In this document: positions 1 through 11,193 of the stretch, one piece after another
How the letters are laid out: every line of letters starts with the position of its first letter
How positions within the stretch are numbered: position 1 is the stretch's first letter
NCBI RefSeq assembly: GCF_002878395.1
Contig: NC_061118.1
Span: forward strand, 133,006,669 to 133,070,668
DNA from: Capsicum annuum
Lineage: Eukaryota; Streptophyta; Magnoliopsida; Solanales; Solanaceae
Reading direction: 5' to 3'
DNA length: 64,000 bases
Translations under genes and position numbers: made by a program
Notes under the pieces: generated by a model
Told to the model about the DNA's origin: nothing
The model's input: only the letters and a program-made list of their open reading frames with translations
Databases searched by the model: none

Positions 1-800
1 CAATAGGTCTCTGATGCTCAATTTTAACTTGCAGATAATTCAGACCTTAGCAACGAATTTTGTAATATCCCTTTTCATACCATTCAACTAATAGACTTCC
101 TTCAAATCGTCGTATATCTTAGTGGATCCTAGATGAATAGAATATCTGAAACCATGAACTTTTGATAACATTCACTGCCTCAAACCATCCACATTCAAAA
201 CAGACAACTTGAACTGACAATGAAGCACACCATCTCCCTCTTAGGTGAAAATCTTAACCTTCTGATCTCAAATTATTTCTTTCAACTTAACTAGGATAGT
301 ATCTCTTAAAACTAAGGAAGATTTCAAACCATTTTGAATCTAAATACTACCTTTGGCTAAATCGACTAACCGAAAACGCAGATTGATGGACCTTGTGAAC
401 TAAATCCTTATCATTCTTAACATGGGAAACACTTTCCATCGACAACTTGCTAAGGAAATCACATTGTCCTTACCTAGGTGATACAACACACTTATATTAA
501 ATTCTTTCAACAATTCAAGCCACCTTTTATGATGATGATTTAGGTCTTTTTGCATGAGAACATACTGTAAACTCTTATGATTAGTAAACACATCAACACA
601 AACACCATAGAGGTAATGCCTTCAAATCTTTAAAGCAAAGACAATTGCTGCCAACTCGAGATCAAGAGTTGGGTAATTCGTCTCATAGGTCTTAAGCTGT
701 CTAGAGGCATAGGCTAGGACCTTACCTCACTGCATCAACACACACTCAAGAAAAACCTTGGAAGCATCACAATAAACTACAAACCTATTTGAACCCTTGG
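1..800 (-). pseudogene. Element A: integrase N-terminal and RNase H remnant
   Basis: Bases 1-240 align by eye with 7490-7740 of element B, the zinc-binding start of integrase. The stretch 400-591 translates to an RNase H segment that keeps HKSLQYV, QKDLN and RWLELLKEFN, matching the same part of elements B (7748-8100) and D (42998-43339). The reading frame is broken: after LYHLGKDNV the expected active-site Asp region is lost in a frameshift. Bases 590-800 continue RNase H towards reverse transcriptase with several stops. No function is likely. Confidence 0.75.
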
Positions 801-1560
801 GTAAAGTCAATACTTAAGCAAAAGTGAGTCAAGTCTTTAACTCTTGAAAACTCTTCTCGTAGGAATTTGACCACCGAAACTTGAAACTAGAAATGATGTG
901 ACCAAGGAAAGGTATTTATCTCAACCAGAATTCACACTTCCTAAACTTAGTAAATGACTGATGATCTTTAAGGGTCTGCAAAACAATCCTCAGGTGGTCT
1001 GCATGACCACCTTCACTACGAGAGTAGATGAGAATGTCATCTAAGAATACTATGATAAACATGTCCGAATACTGCTTGAACACTCTATTTATCAAGTCCA
1101 TAAAAACTATAGGAGTAGTTTTTGTCCAAAAGACATAACTACAAATTAAAAGTAACCATATCGAGTTTTGAAGGTTGTCTTTAGAATGTCATATTCTCTG
1201 AATCTGAGATGATGATAGTTTGATTTAAGGTCTATCTTAGAGAAATAATTTTTATCTTGAAGTTGGTTGAATAAGTCATAAATTTTGGGGATAGGATACT
1301 TTTTCCTTATTATGACTTTGTTTAGCTGATGGTAGTTGATATACATTTTTAGAGAACCGTCCTTCTTCCGCATGCAGAGAACTGGGGCTCCCCACATGGA
1401 AACACTAGGCCTGATGAAGCCTTTATCTAAAAGAACTTTCAACTATTCTTTTAATTCCTTAAGTTCAGCTGGAGACATTCTGTAAGGTTGAATTGAGATA
1501 GGCTAGGTACCTAGGAGGAGATCTATTTAGAAGTCAACTTTCCTTTCAAGAGGAACTCTT
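801..1560 (-). pseudogene. Element A: reverse transcriptase remnant
   Basis: Two open pieces on the minus strand cover most of the RT fold. The stretch 1146-1442 has [28 protein letters not shown] and [14 protein letters not shown], the fingers and palm start. The stretch 916-1101 has [11 protein letters not shown] and the catalytic box [12 protein letters not shown] with both Asp residues kept. Between them the frame is broken near 1105-1145. The two pieces are in the right order and spacing for a gypsy RT. Upstream (minus sense) at 1443-1560 the pre-RT linker is readable with stops. Confidence 0.85.
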
Positions 1561-1739
1561 GGAAAAACTTCAGGGAATACCTCTGGAAACTCATTCGTTA
1601 CTAGAATTGACTCAAGAATCAAGATTTCAAAACATGAGTTCATTACTCGGATGAGATGATAGATACAGCCCTTAGAAATTATTTTCCTTGCCTAGAGGAA
1701 TAAGATAAATCGGCATATCGAGACAGAGTTACTACCCCT

Positions 1740-2130
1740 CCATTCTAAGATTAGCTTATTGATGAACTAAAACTAAACTATTCTATTTCTATAGTCAACT
1801 GAGGCATATAAAGAGTGGAGCCAATCCATGCAAGGCATGAAATCGAAATCTGTAATCTCTAATTCTATAAGATTAGTTGATGTGACTTTCTAATATACTA
1901 TGATTGGGCAATTTTTGTATACCCACCTGGCTAGGATAGAATTACCAACTTTGGTAGACACTGAGAAGGGTTCTATAAAACTTTCTGGGTTGATGCTGAG
2001 GTCTACGGCCATAAAGGAGTCATGAAGGACAGTGTTGCTCTAGGATCTAATAATGCATAAACATGAATGTGGAAGACTTGTAATGTACCAGTAACCACAT
2101 CAGGAGAACCATCCTGATCATGTCGAGCCT
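1740..2130 (-). pseudogene. Element A: retropepsin-like protease remnant
   Basis: Reading the minus strand through stops gives an aspartic protease core. The active-site region near 2040-2060 reads LLDPRATLS, so the Asp is kept but the usual Ser-Gly has become Pro-Arg. Further on is the conserved end of the domain, a Leu-Ile-Glu-Leu stretch followed by MDWLHSLYASVD near 1800-1850. It lies between gag and RT, as expected for Ty3/gypsy. Dead because of stops (for example after PLWP and in the linker). Confidence 0.65.
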
Positions 2131-2149
2131 AAAGTACATAGAGTCAATT

Positions 2150-3286
2150 CTGGTATTGTACTCTAGTTTCACCAGAAGTGGCACCCTTCTGAGTAGGAAG
2201 ACCTATTGGCTCTGCTAGAGAATTAGTATGGCCTTGCGGACAATCATTCCTTTCCTTCCACATACCCATGGGAAATACCTTATCATATGGACTATCTTGC
2301 CATACCTAAAACATACATCGCTGCCAACCATACACTCACCATTATGGTTCTTACCATACCTTTTGCTGACTAAATCTGTGCAGCCACCGTTCATACTACC
2401 CTAGGACTTAGAGCCTGACACTTTATCACGAGTATCTAGCCGAAACTTAGGCCCTGGAGCATTGACAGAAGATGTCTGGGGCTAATGATTTTTGGAAGAA
2501 CTGAGAATGATTTTCACCAACAGATCTTTGTCGAGAAAAGTTTAAACTACCAGTTCTGGCCCTCTTATTCTCATTTTTCTTTTCTTTGAGTTTTTTTGCC
2601 TCATTCTACTGAGCGTGAACCATCAACCTAGAGAGATCCATCTCCTTAATCAACATAGTTGTTCTACACTCTTTGAATACATCTTTAGATCTGTCCCTAG
2701 CATGGATCACCATAGTTAGAGCATATCTAGCTAACTGGGTGAACTTGAGTGAATAATCCTTCACACTCATGTTACTTTACTTCATATTGATAAACTCTTG
2801 TACCTTTTCCTTCCTCAACTTGAGTTGGAATAAACTGCTCAGGAAATCAATAACAAACTCATCCCACTCTAAATGCCCTACATCGATATCTCTATCATCC
2901 TTTCACTGGTTAACCCAGGTGTGAGACACCCTTTACAATTGGTAAGCAGCTAAGTCACCACTCTCATTGGAAGTGACACCCATGATATCAATCACTTTTT
3001 GCATACAATCAAGAAAATACTATGGATCCTTCTCAGACTTAGCTTCGAAGAATATTGGAGGATTCATTCGAGTAAAGTCATAGATCCTAGCAGCTGCTGT
3101 ATTCACTACTAGATTGGCTGAGGTAAACACCTACTGGTTATTCTGTGCAGCCATAGACTGGGCCAAAACTGTGAAAGTGGATCTAAATTTGGCATGGGAG
3201 ACATGTTCGTACTGAGGGTCTTCTTGAATAGTTGGGGGTATGGGTTGGTCTCTATTTTTTCTTTCGTTATTACTTTTGGGATACAT
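2150..3286 (-). pseudogene. Element A: gag remnant with damaged zinc knuckle
   Basis: The gag start is visible: ATG at 3284-3286 (minus) opens with MYPKSNNERKN, followed about 50 codons later by a stop. Downstream pieces resemble the capsid region of elements D and F. The nucleocapsid zinc knuckle lies at about 2265-2313 and reads CFRYGKIVHMIRYF. Compared with the CX2CX4HX4C rule, the second Cys is Tyr and the last is Phe, so it cannot bind zinc normally. The start lies about 200 bases from the primer site, a normal leader length. Confidence 0.75.
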
Positions 3287-3489
3287 TTTTTTAAATAAAA
3301 GTATGATGAGTTAGAAGAGCAAATTCAATAGAGCCCACATTCCATCGCATGACATGAACACTAAAAGAAGGTGAAACTTCCCTAAAATATCTCATAGCCT
3401 CTCGCTCATAAGTGTGGCACGCTTCACACCCATTAACAAGACTTTAGTTAAGGTGAATTTCAGACACCCTAGGACACTTATAACCTTGT

Positions 3490-3502
3490 GCTCTGATACC
3501 AA
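3490..3502 (-). other. Element A primer binding site (tRNA-Met type)
   Basis: On the minus strand the 13 bases read TTGGTATCAGAGC, a perfect match to the initiator-Met primer site used by many plant LTR retrotransposons. It sits three bases inside the end of the 5' LTR. Confidence 0.9.
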
Positions 3503-3505
3503 GTT

Positions 3506-4422
3506 TTTCATGACCCGATACTACCCCTAGTCATAACACGGTGCTTAGAGTCACAAGTGACCCCAAGCTAACCTTGGTCTGACACCTGTTGTGAGCAATG
3601 AAGATAATAAAAATGTAATATAATATGTAGAAGCTAAAATAGGGAAAACTAATAAGATATAATACAAAAACAATACTTAATATATTTGAGCATCTGGTAA
3701 AACTGAAATCAAGTCTAACTATCTGAAAGCCTCTAATATAAGAAGTTGATCGGACAATCCCCCATCCAACTTTGATTGACTATAATGAAAAGTACTGAAA
3801 GTAAATATGGATAAATTTTCCTCGAAGGATGAGGACTCACCACAACTACAATTGAGTGGCATGCAAACTGTCTAAGTATGATAGAGGAACTGAGTGTCCA
3901 AACCTATGTTATAATAAAATATAGTTTCAAAAGAGAGTATGCGATCAGTATATTAAATATACTGGTATACGAGATAAGGACTATCTAATATGTATATATA
4001 TATAATAGTACTAAACATGAATATGAATATGAAAACCGAATGCAAGATCAAGTAAAGCATATGCTCAAAATTATCTGTAAATTGATTAACTAAATAACTG
4101 ATAGACTGGACACTTGGTCATGTAAATTTAAACTGGTATAATTTGAATACTAAATAGATACTGTGGGAGATAACTACAACCGAAATACCCCAATTTTAAA
4201 AAAAATAAGGTCCAACTAGTAACCCCAGTTTAATGGGTGTTAGTAATTTGCAAAGGGTACCAATACTAGCAAGAGTGGATCCACTAATCTGACATCCTAC
4301 AGGAGGAGGGTGTCATTCCTCTACTGATAGGGGACCCCTCACTATCTATAGTGGCATCGTAGGTCTGGAATTTAGGAACTTCTACTAATGACTCATGCTT
4401 AACTGACGGGAGAGCCATCATC
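3506..4422 (-). repeat. Element A 5' LTR, part nearest the coding region
   Basis: This segment aligns by eye with the first 900 bases of both B LTRs (4423 on, 11194 on), for example the shared block near 3520-3560 (CTAGT, CGTAACACGG, TGCTTAGAGTCA). It stops at 4422, where B's 3' LTR begins, and resumes at 13403. The last five bases (4418-4422, tcatc) are the left target duplication of B. Confidence 0.85.
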
Positions 4423-6647
4423 TATCGCGACTCGGGGCTACCCCCTAGTTGTAACACGGTGCACAGAGTCACAAGTGGCCCCAAGATAACCTATGGTCTT
4501 GTACTTACTATGAGCACTGAAGATAATAATAACATAATATAATATGTAGAAGCTAAATTGGGGAAAACTAATAAGATATATTATGGAAAAATACTTAATA
4601 TATCTGAACATCTGATAAAACAAAAATCAAGTCTGACTATCTAAAAGTCTCTAACATAAGGAGTTGATGGGACAAACCCCTAAATAACTCCAATAGACTG
4701 TAATGCAAAGTATTGAAAGTAACTATGTATAACTTATCCTCGAAGGATGAGGACTCACCATAACAGCTGTTGAGTGGCACACAAACTATCGAAGCATAAT
4801 TGGGGAACTAAGCATCCAAACCTATGTTATAAGACAAAATAGCACAAAAAAGAATAGGCAAACAGTACTTTAAATGAACTAGTATGTGAGATAAAGATTG
4901 ACTGATATGCATATATGTCGAGCATGAATGCATGCACATGGAAATAGAATGTAAGACAAAGCATAAACATATACTGATATGTTCTGAATGCCTGGGTAAC
5001 TGATATATGGACACTTGGGCATGTAAACCTAAACTGATGTAGTCTGAATACTGAGTTGAAATTGTGGGAGGTATCATATAATCAACATGCCCCAATCAAA
5101 GCTAATCGAAGGTCAACCTATAACCCTAATTAGAAGGGTTTCAATACCTTGCCATGGGTATTAACACTGGCTGTGTGGATCCACTAACATATTATCCGTA
5201 AGGACTAGGAAGTCAGTCCTCTACTGGTGGGTGACCCCTAATAAAGTGTCAGTTCTCAACTGACGGGTGACCTCTCATAACTTATACTGGCTACATAGTT
5301 ATGGAACTTAGGGATTTCTACTAAAGGTCTCATTCTTCTACTAGCGGGTAGGCCTTCATACATATGTTCGCTCAGTGCTATGTCCTACTCCCAACTAAAT
5401 TGACACTGATACTAATGAAATACTTAAGATTACTGATACTTACATAAGCCCAACTTGATAGTTTTGTTAATTTAATGATACAAGTAAGCTATGAATGAGT
5501 TATTACTTAATATCTGTGGCATATATGAATATCTAGGTATCAGATGTTCATAACCCACCAGCACTATCCAATGTAGACTGATTTGACAAATATGGAACAA
5601 TGCATGGTATGGGAAAATCATAAATAATACCCAAAACTAATCATAATGCAAACAATTGCATTATCAAACATATAGAAACACAATTATCATGAGGGAATAT
5701 ATTTTCATAGAGGAACTCAAGAGTTGAACTGAATAATTATAAAATTTATACTTCTTATGGAACCCTAGGCAAAAGGGGAATTAAACTTGAAAATTTAGAG
5801 AACATTAGCACTCAATGGGTGAAAGAAGTCCACTGATGAATAAGGCTTGATTAAAGAACCCTTGTTTTCTCTTGAGGGAGAAAAGAATTACCTCTTTGAA
5901 TCCTCTTGGGTGAAATTGATAATTACGTTATGCGTTGGGGCTTTAGGGTTTTTTACACCACCTTGTGTAAAGACAAAACAACATGGTTTTGGCCTTTAAG
6001 GGAGTGGAAAAAGACATACAAGTCCTTAGAAAAATATATTAGGAAACACGTTCCTAGTCGTTACGACTCACCGTACGACTCATTGGGACTGATTATAATC
6101 CATAGTCTGAATCGTAAGATAGAATCTGAGTTTTGAGGACATATTTTAATCTAATTATGAATGCTTCTTTATGAATAGTCATGACTGACTATGAGTCGTA
6201 AGATGGAGTCATAGTCTAAAGCTTGAATCTTGGGTCCTTTACTAGTCTGGCTACGGGTCCACAAAATGACTCGTAAGGTCTGACTACAAGTTGTATGCTA
6301 GACTCACAACCACTGGAAGGGATTTTTGGTAACATACTACTGTGACTATGAGTCTCTCTAAACAACTTGTAGCCACTGATTAGGGACTTAGGGAAGAGTC
6401 GTAGTCAGTAGGACAAAACATGTGGTATTTATTGGAATGTCTACGATTATTTTGTGATGATTAGTCACGTGTGGAAATGACTCAATACAATGGAGTCATT
6501 ATCACATCAGTGTGTCGATCCCTTAGGGAAATTTTCCATAACCATTTTGCCATGGAATTGGATTGAGATGAGACTTGAAGTATTAGAAAGCTAACTTAGT
6601 GGCCCATCTTTTAAGTGGTCTATAGCTTGAAAATTGAGGGTATTACA
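4423..6647 (-). repeat. Element B 3' LTR
   Basis: 2225 bp, paired with the LTR at 11194-13397. On the minus strand it starts TGTAATACCCTC at 6647 and runs to 4423, where the terminal CA has become TA. It carries several copies of a gagtcgta/tacgactc dyad motif in 6050-6500 (U3 side). An open stretch of 76 codons on the plus strand at 5906-6136 lies inside it and has no homology I recognise; I treat it as chance. Confidence 0.87.
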
Positions 6648-6849
6648 GTATCTTCTCATTGGGTTCATTCATCCTCGAATGGTACAAGCTGAGCTGGAGT
6701 ATTAGGAAGATTGAAATTATGCACTGATGATCTATGAGCTGAATCATGGCTAAATAACTGAATCTGAAAACATGATGCGTGAACTAAATTGTATTTATGA
6801 ATGCATATTATGACATGAGGATGGTTAGATAGTTGAGATATAAAATAAA

Positions 6850-7740
6850 ACAATTGACCTAAAGAACCACTACCTCAAGTTAAATCTGAATTTATAGAGA
6901 AAAGATGGGGAAACTTGGCTCATACTAAATCAGGCCCTATCAAAGTAGCCTCACTAACTTTAAACCATCCAATAGGAGATCTACACCTTCTACCATAGAG
7001 AGCCTCAAATGAAGCTATCTGGATACTGGAGTGATAGATGTTATGGTAGAAAGACTCAATAAAAGTAAGTGATAATCCCAAATACCCTTGAAATTGATAA
7101 TACAAGCTCTCAATATATACTATAAGGTCTGAATGGTCCTCTCTGCTAGACCATCTATTTGCGGGTGAAAAGCTGTGCTGAGATGAACCTGGGTACCAAG
7201 GCCCCTCTGAAAAGCCTTCCAAAAATGGGAGGAAAACTTAGTACCTCTATCTGAAATGATAGTCAATGGGACCCCACATAACCTTACCAACTCTCTGAGA
7301 TTGAGTCTAGCATAATCCTCAATTGAATATAAAGTATAAACTGGAAAGAAAGGGATTGACTTGGTATTCTATCTATAATGACCTAAATCAAGTCGTGTTG
7401 ACGTTGCGTAAAAGGTAAACCTGTATCAAAACAATATTCACCACTTTCTATTTCCAAGTAGGGATGTTAAAATCCTGAAGCATACCACTAGGTCTTTGGT
7501 GCTCAACCCTAACCCGCTAATAGTTCAGACACTTAGCCACGAATTTTGCAATATCCTTCTTCATACCATTCCACCAATAGACTTCCCACAAATTGTGGTA
7601 CATCTTAGTGGCTCACGGATGAATAGAATATCACGAACTATGCACTTTTGCTAACAATTTCTCTCTCAAATCATCCATATTTAAAATGCACAACCTGCTC
7701 TGACAATGAAGCACACCATCTCCCCCTAAGGAGAAAACCT
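6850..7740 (-). pseudogene. Element B: integrase remnant
   Basis: The stretch 6920-7222 (minus) reads through the late catalytic domain: the tail contains [22 protein letters not shown], a signature seen also in D (42167-42361) and F (39151-39411). Bases 7230-7560 hold the catalytic core through stops, and 7560-7740 the N-terminal zinc region. The 200 bases between 6648 and 6850 are the 3' untranslated end with the purine-rich priming region next to the LTR. I cannot see a readable chromodomain here, unlike in element D. Confidence 0.75.
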
Positions 7741-9200
7741 TAACCTTCTAATCCCAAACTTCCTTATTCAATTTAACTATGCTGAGATCTTTGTCTTGCT
7801 TTTCCTTTACCTCGATAATCAAAGAAGATTCCGAACCATTCTGAACATAAATACCAACTTTGGTTGAATTGACCAGCAGAACACCCACTTTAGCTAGCTG
7901 ATGGACCTCGTGATCTAACTCTTTCTTATCATCCTCAACATAGGAAACACTTTCCATAAACAAACTATTAAGGGCATCAAACTTAACATTAGCCTTACCC
8001 GAGTGATATAAGACATTCATATCATAGTCTTTTAACAATTCAAGCCATCTTCTCTGACAAGGATTTAGCTCTTTCTACATGAACACATACTGTAAACTCT
8101 TATGATCAGTGAACACGTCAACATGAACCCCATATAGATAATGCCTCCAAATCTTTGAGACAAAGACAACCGCTATCAGCTCGAGATCATAAGTCGGGTA
8201 ATTTTTTCATGGGGTTTAAGCTGTCTAGAGGCATAGGCTATGACCTTAGCTCGCTGCATCAACACACAACCAAGACCAAATCTAGAAGCATCACAATAAA
8301 ATACAAACCCATCTAAACCCTTTGGTAGAGTAAATACTTAGGTTGAAGTGAGTCGAGTCTTCAATTCCTGAAAACTCTTTTTGCAAAAATAAGACCACTG
8401 AAATTTGACTTTATTCTAAGTTAGTATAGAAATAGGAGAAGCTATTGAAGAAAATCCCTCAACAAACCATTTGTAGTAACCAGCTAAGCTTGAGAAACTC
8501 TTGATATCTGATAGAGATATAGGTCTAGGCTAGTTCTTTACTTCTTCGGTCTTTTGAGGATCATCTCTAATTCCATTATTTAAAATGATGTGACCAAGGA
8601 AAGATACTAATTTCAACCAAAATTCATACTTTTTGAGCTTGGCTAATAGCTGATAATTCTTAAGGGTCTGCAAAACCATCCTCAAATAGTCTACATGCTC
8701 AACTTCACTACATGAACGGACAAGGACGTCATCTATGAAGACTATCATGAATATGTCCAAGTACTTCTTTAAAACTCTATTCATCAAGTTCATAAAAGCT
8801 GCAGGATCATTTGTTAGTCCAAATCACATAACTATAAATTCTAATTGATCATACTAAGTTCTGAAGGCTATCTTCAGAATAACCATTCTCTGACTCTAAG
8901 ATGATGACAATTGGATCTAAGGTCTATCTTAGAGAAATAATTTGTACCCTAACATTGTTCGAACAAGTCATCAATCCTAGGGAGAGGATACTTATTCTTG
9001 ATTGTGACTTTGTTCAACTAACGATAGTCGATAAACATTCTTTAAAAATCATTTTTCTTGCACACAAAGAGGATTGGAACGCCACATGAAAAGACAATAT
9101 TCCTAATGAAACCCTTATATAGAAGATCTTTCAATTGTTCTTTCAATTCCTTAAGCTCGGCTAGAGATATTCTATAAGGTGGAATTAAAATAAGTTAGCT
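7741..9200 (-). pseudogene. Element B: RNase H and reverse transcriptase remnant
   Basis: RNase H end and linker are open at 7748-8038 (MLKDYDMNVLYHSGKANV at its start). RNase H start and the RT thumb follow at 8040-8520 with stops. The RT palm is open at 8530-8793 with MNLMNRVLKKYLD and the catalytic box FIDDVLV, both Asp kept. Earlier RT motifs continue to about 9200 in broken frames. Order and spacing match elements A, D and F. Confidence 0.8.
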
Positions 9201-9399
9201 ATCTGTAAGGTGATCTATTTTGAAGTCGATTTCCTGATCAAGAGTGACTTTGAGAAGATCCTTAGGAAAAAATTCTGGGAATTCATTTACTACTAGAATG
9301 GCTCTAGACATGAGATTTCAGAACTTGAGTCCTTGACTCGAACGAGATGATAGATACACCCCTTTGAAATCATTTTTCTCACCATAACAAAAGAGAAAA

Positions 9400-9760
9400 A
9401 CCGACTTATAGGGACTGAGTTGCTACCCTTGCATTTTTGGACGGGCTCATTAGGGAATTAAAATTGAACTATCCAATTTCTATAGTCAGCTGAGGAATAG
9501 CAGGAGTGGATCCAATCCATGTTAAGAATGACATCAAAATTGGTCATCTCTAACTCTATGAGATCATTGAAGTAACTTTATGAGATATTGTGACCGAGCA
9601 ATTTCTGTATACCCGTCTGGCTATAATAGAACTACCAACTGAGGTAGACATGGAGAAGGGTTTTTAAGAATTTCTAGACTAATGTCAAAGTCTACGGCTA
9701 TATAAGGAATCACGAAGGACAATATGGATCCGAGATCTACCAACATATATACATAAATAT
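9400..9760 (-). pseudogene. Element B: protease remnant
   Basis: By position and by alignment with 1740-2130 of element A this is the retropepsin domain. The conserved end of the domain (MDWI-like block near 9500-9520, from a plus strand region similar to 1810-1840) is readable with stops. The active-site region near 9725-9745 corresponds to A's LLDPRAT. No intact frame survives. Confidence 0.55.
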
Positions 9761-9859
9761 GGAAGACTTGTAATGTACCCGTTACCACATCAGGAGAACC
9801 TTCCTGATCTTATTGAGTCTGAAAGGCATAAAGTCATTTCTGATGCTGGACACTAGTTG

Positions 9860-10980
9860 CACTAGAAGTTACAACCTGCTAAGTTAGGTAACCTACTCGT
9901 GCTGCTGAAGAATTAGCCTAACCTTACAGATAGAAATCTTTACCCTTTTGAGTAACTACTAGGCAATCCTTGATTTTGTGGCTTGACTTTCTACATCTAA
10001 AACAAACATCACTTCCATCTATACACTCACCCTTGTGGTTATTACCAAACCTCCTGTCGACAGGGTTAGTAAGACCACTATTCATACTACCTTTGGAATT
10101 AGAGCTTGGTGCTCTGTCCTAATTGTCCTGTCTGAACATAGGTACTAGAGTACTAGTAGAAGATGGGGCTGAGGCTGAAGATTTCTTGAGGAACTGAGAA
10201 CAATTTCCACTATCTAACCTTTGCTAAGAGAATTTTAAACCACCCATTCTAGCCCTCTTATCCTCCCTTTTCTTCTTCTTAAGCTTCTCCTCCTCAATTT
10301 GCTGAGCATGAACCATCAATGTAGAAAGGTGCATTTCGTTAATCAATATTACAGTCCTAAACTCCTTGACCACATCCTCAAAAACCCCAAAGACAAACTT
10401 ACTTATTCAGGACCTAGAATCAGCCACTATAGTCGGAGCATATCTTTATAACTGAGTAAACTTTAGTGAATACTCCTTCATGCTCATGTTACCCTACTTG
10501 AATTATGAATCCTGCACCTTGGCTTCCCTCAACTCGAGTGTAAAGAATCTATCTAAGAAAGTAGTAGCAAATTCATCCCTCTCTACTAGTGCTGCCTTGG
10601 AGCCTCTATCTTCTTTCTACTACTTTACCTAGATGTGAGCCACCCCTTGAAGTTGGTAAGAAGTGAAGTCAACAATTTCACTCAGAGTAACACCCATGAT
10701 ATCTATCACTTTATACAAATAATTAAGAAAATCTTATAGATCCTTCATAGAATTAGATCTAAAGAATAATTGAGGATTCATCTGTGTCACTGCTACCATA
10801 TTCACTACTGGTTTGGCTGGGTCAACAGGCTGCTGGTTATTCTAAGTATCCATAGAATGGGATATGTCTATGAAACCAGCCCTAAATTCAACGTGAGAGA
10901 CATATTCGTTCAGAGGGTCTTCTTAAACAAGTGGCAGTGTGAGCTGGTCCCCAGTTATTTCTTTTGGATGGTATTTTCTA
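9860..10980 (-). pseudogene. Element B: gag remnant with intact zinc knuckle
   Basis: Aligned with A's gag. The zinc knuckle at 9963-10004 (minus) reads CFRCRKSSHKIKDC, which satisfies CX2CX4HX4C fully, in contrast to A and D. The capsid region 10200-10750 is broken by stops. The start codon corresponding to A's 3284-3286 has been lost: the same place near 10970 reads Lys-Tyr-His. So gag was once normal and cannot now be translated from its original start. Confidence 0.7.
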
Positions 10981-11177
10981 TCAATTAATGATGGATGAGT
11001 TAGAAGAGGAAATTCAATAGAGCTCACGCTCTATCACATGACATGAATACTGAAAGAAGTGAAACTTTCCTAAAATGTATCGTATTCTCTCATCCATAAG
11101 TATGGCGCACTTCACACCCATGAATAAGACTCTACTTAACATGGCTTTTAGACAATAAAGGAAACTTTGAACCTTGT

Positions 11178-11190
11178 GATCTAATACCAA
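11178..11190 (-). other. Element B primer binding site, two transitions
   Basis: Minus strand reads TTGGTATTAGATC against TTGGTATCAGAGC in element A, so it has drifted at two positions. It lies three bases inside the 5' LTR end, as in A, D and F. Confidence 0.8.
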
Positions 11191-11193
11191 GTT

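Noticed and set aside
5906..6136. 76-codon plus-strand frame as a small protein gene
   Set aside because: It lies inside B's 3' LTR, and the 5' LTR copy (about 12660-12890) does not keep the frame open.
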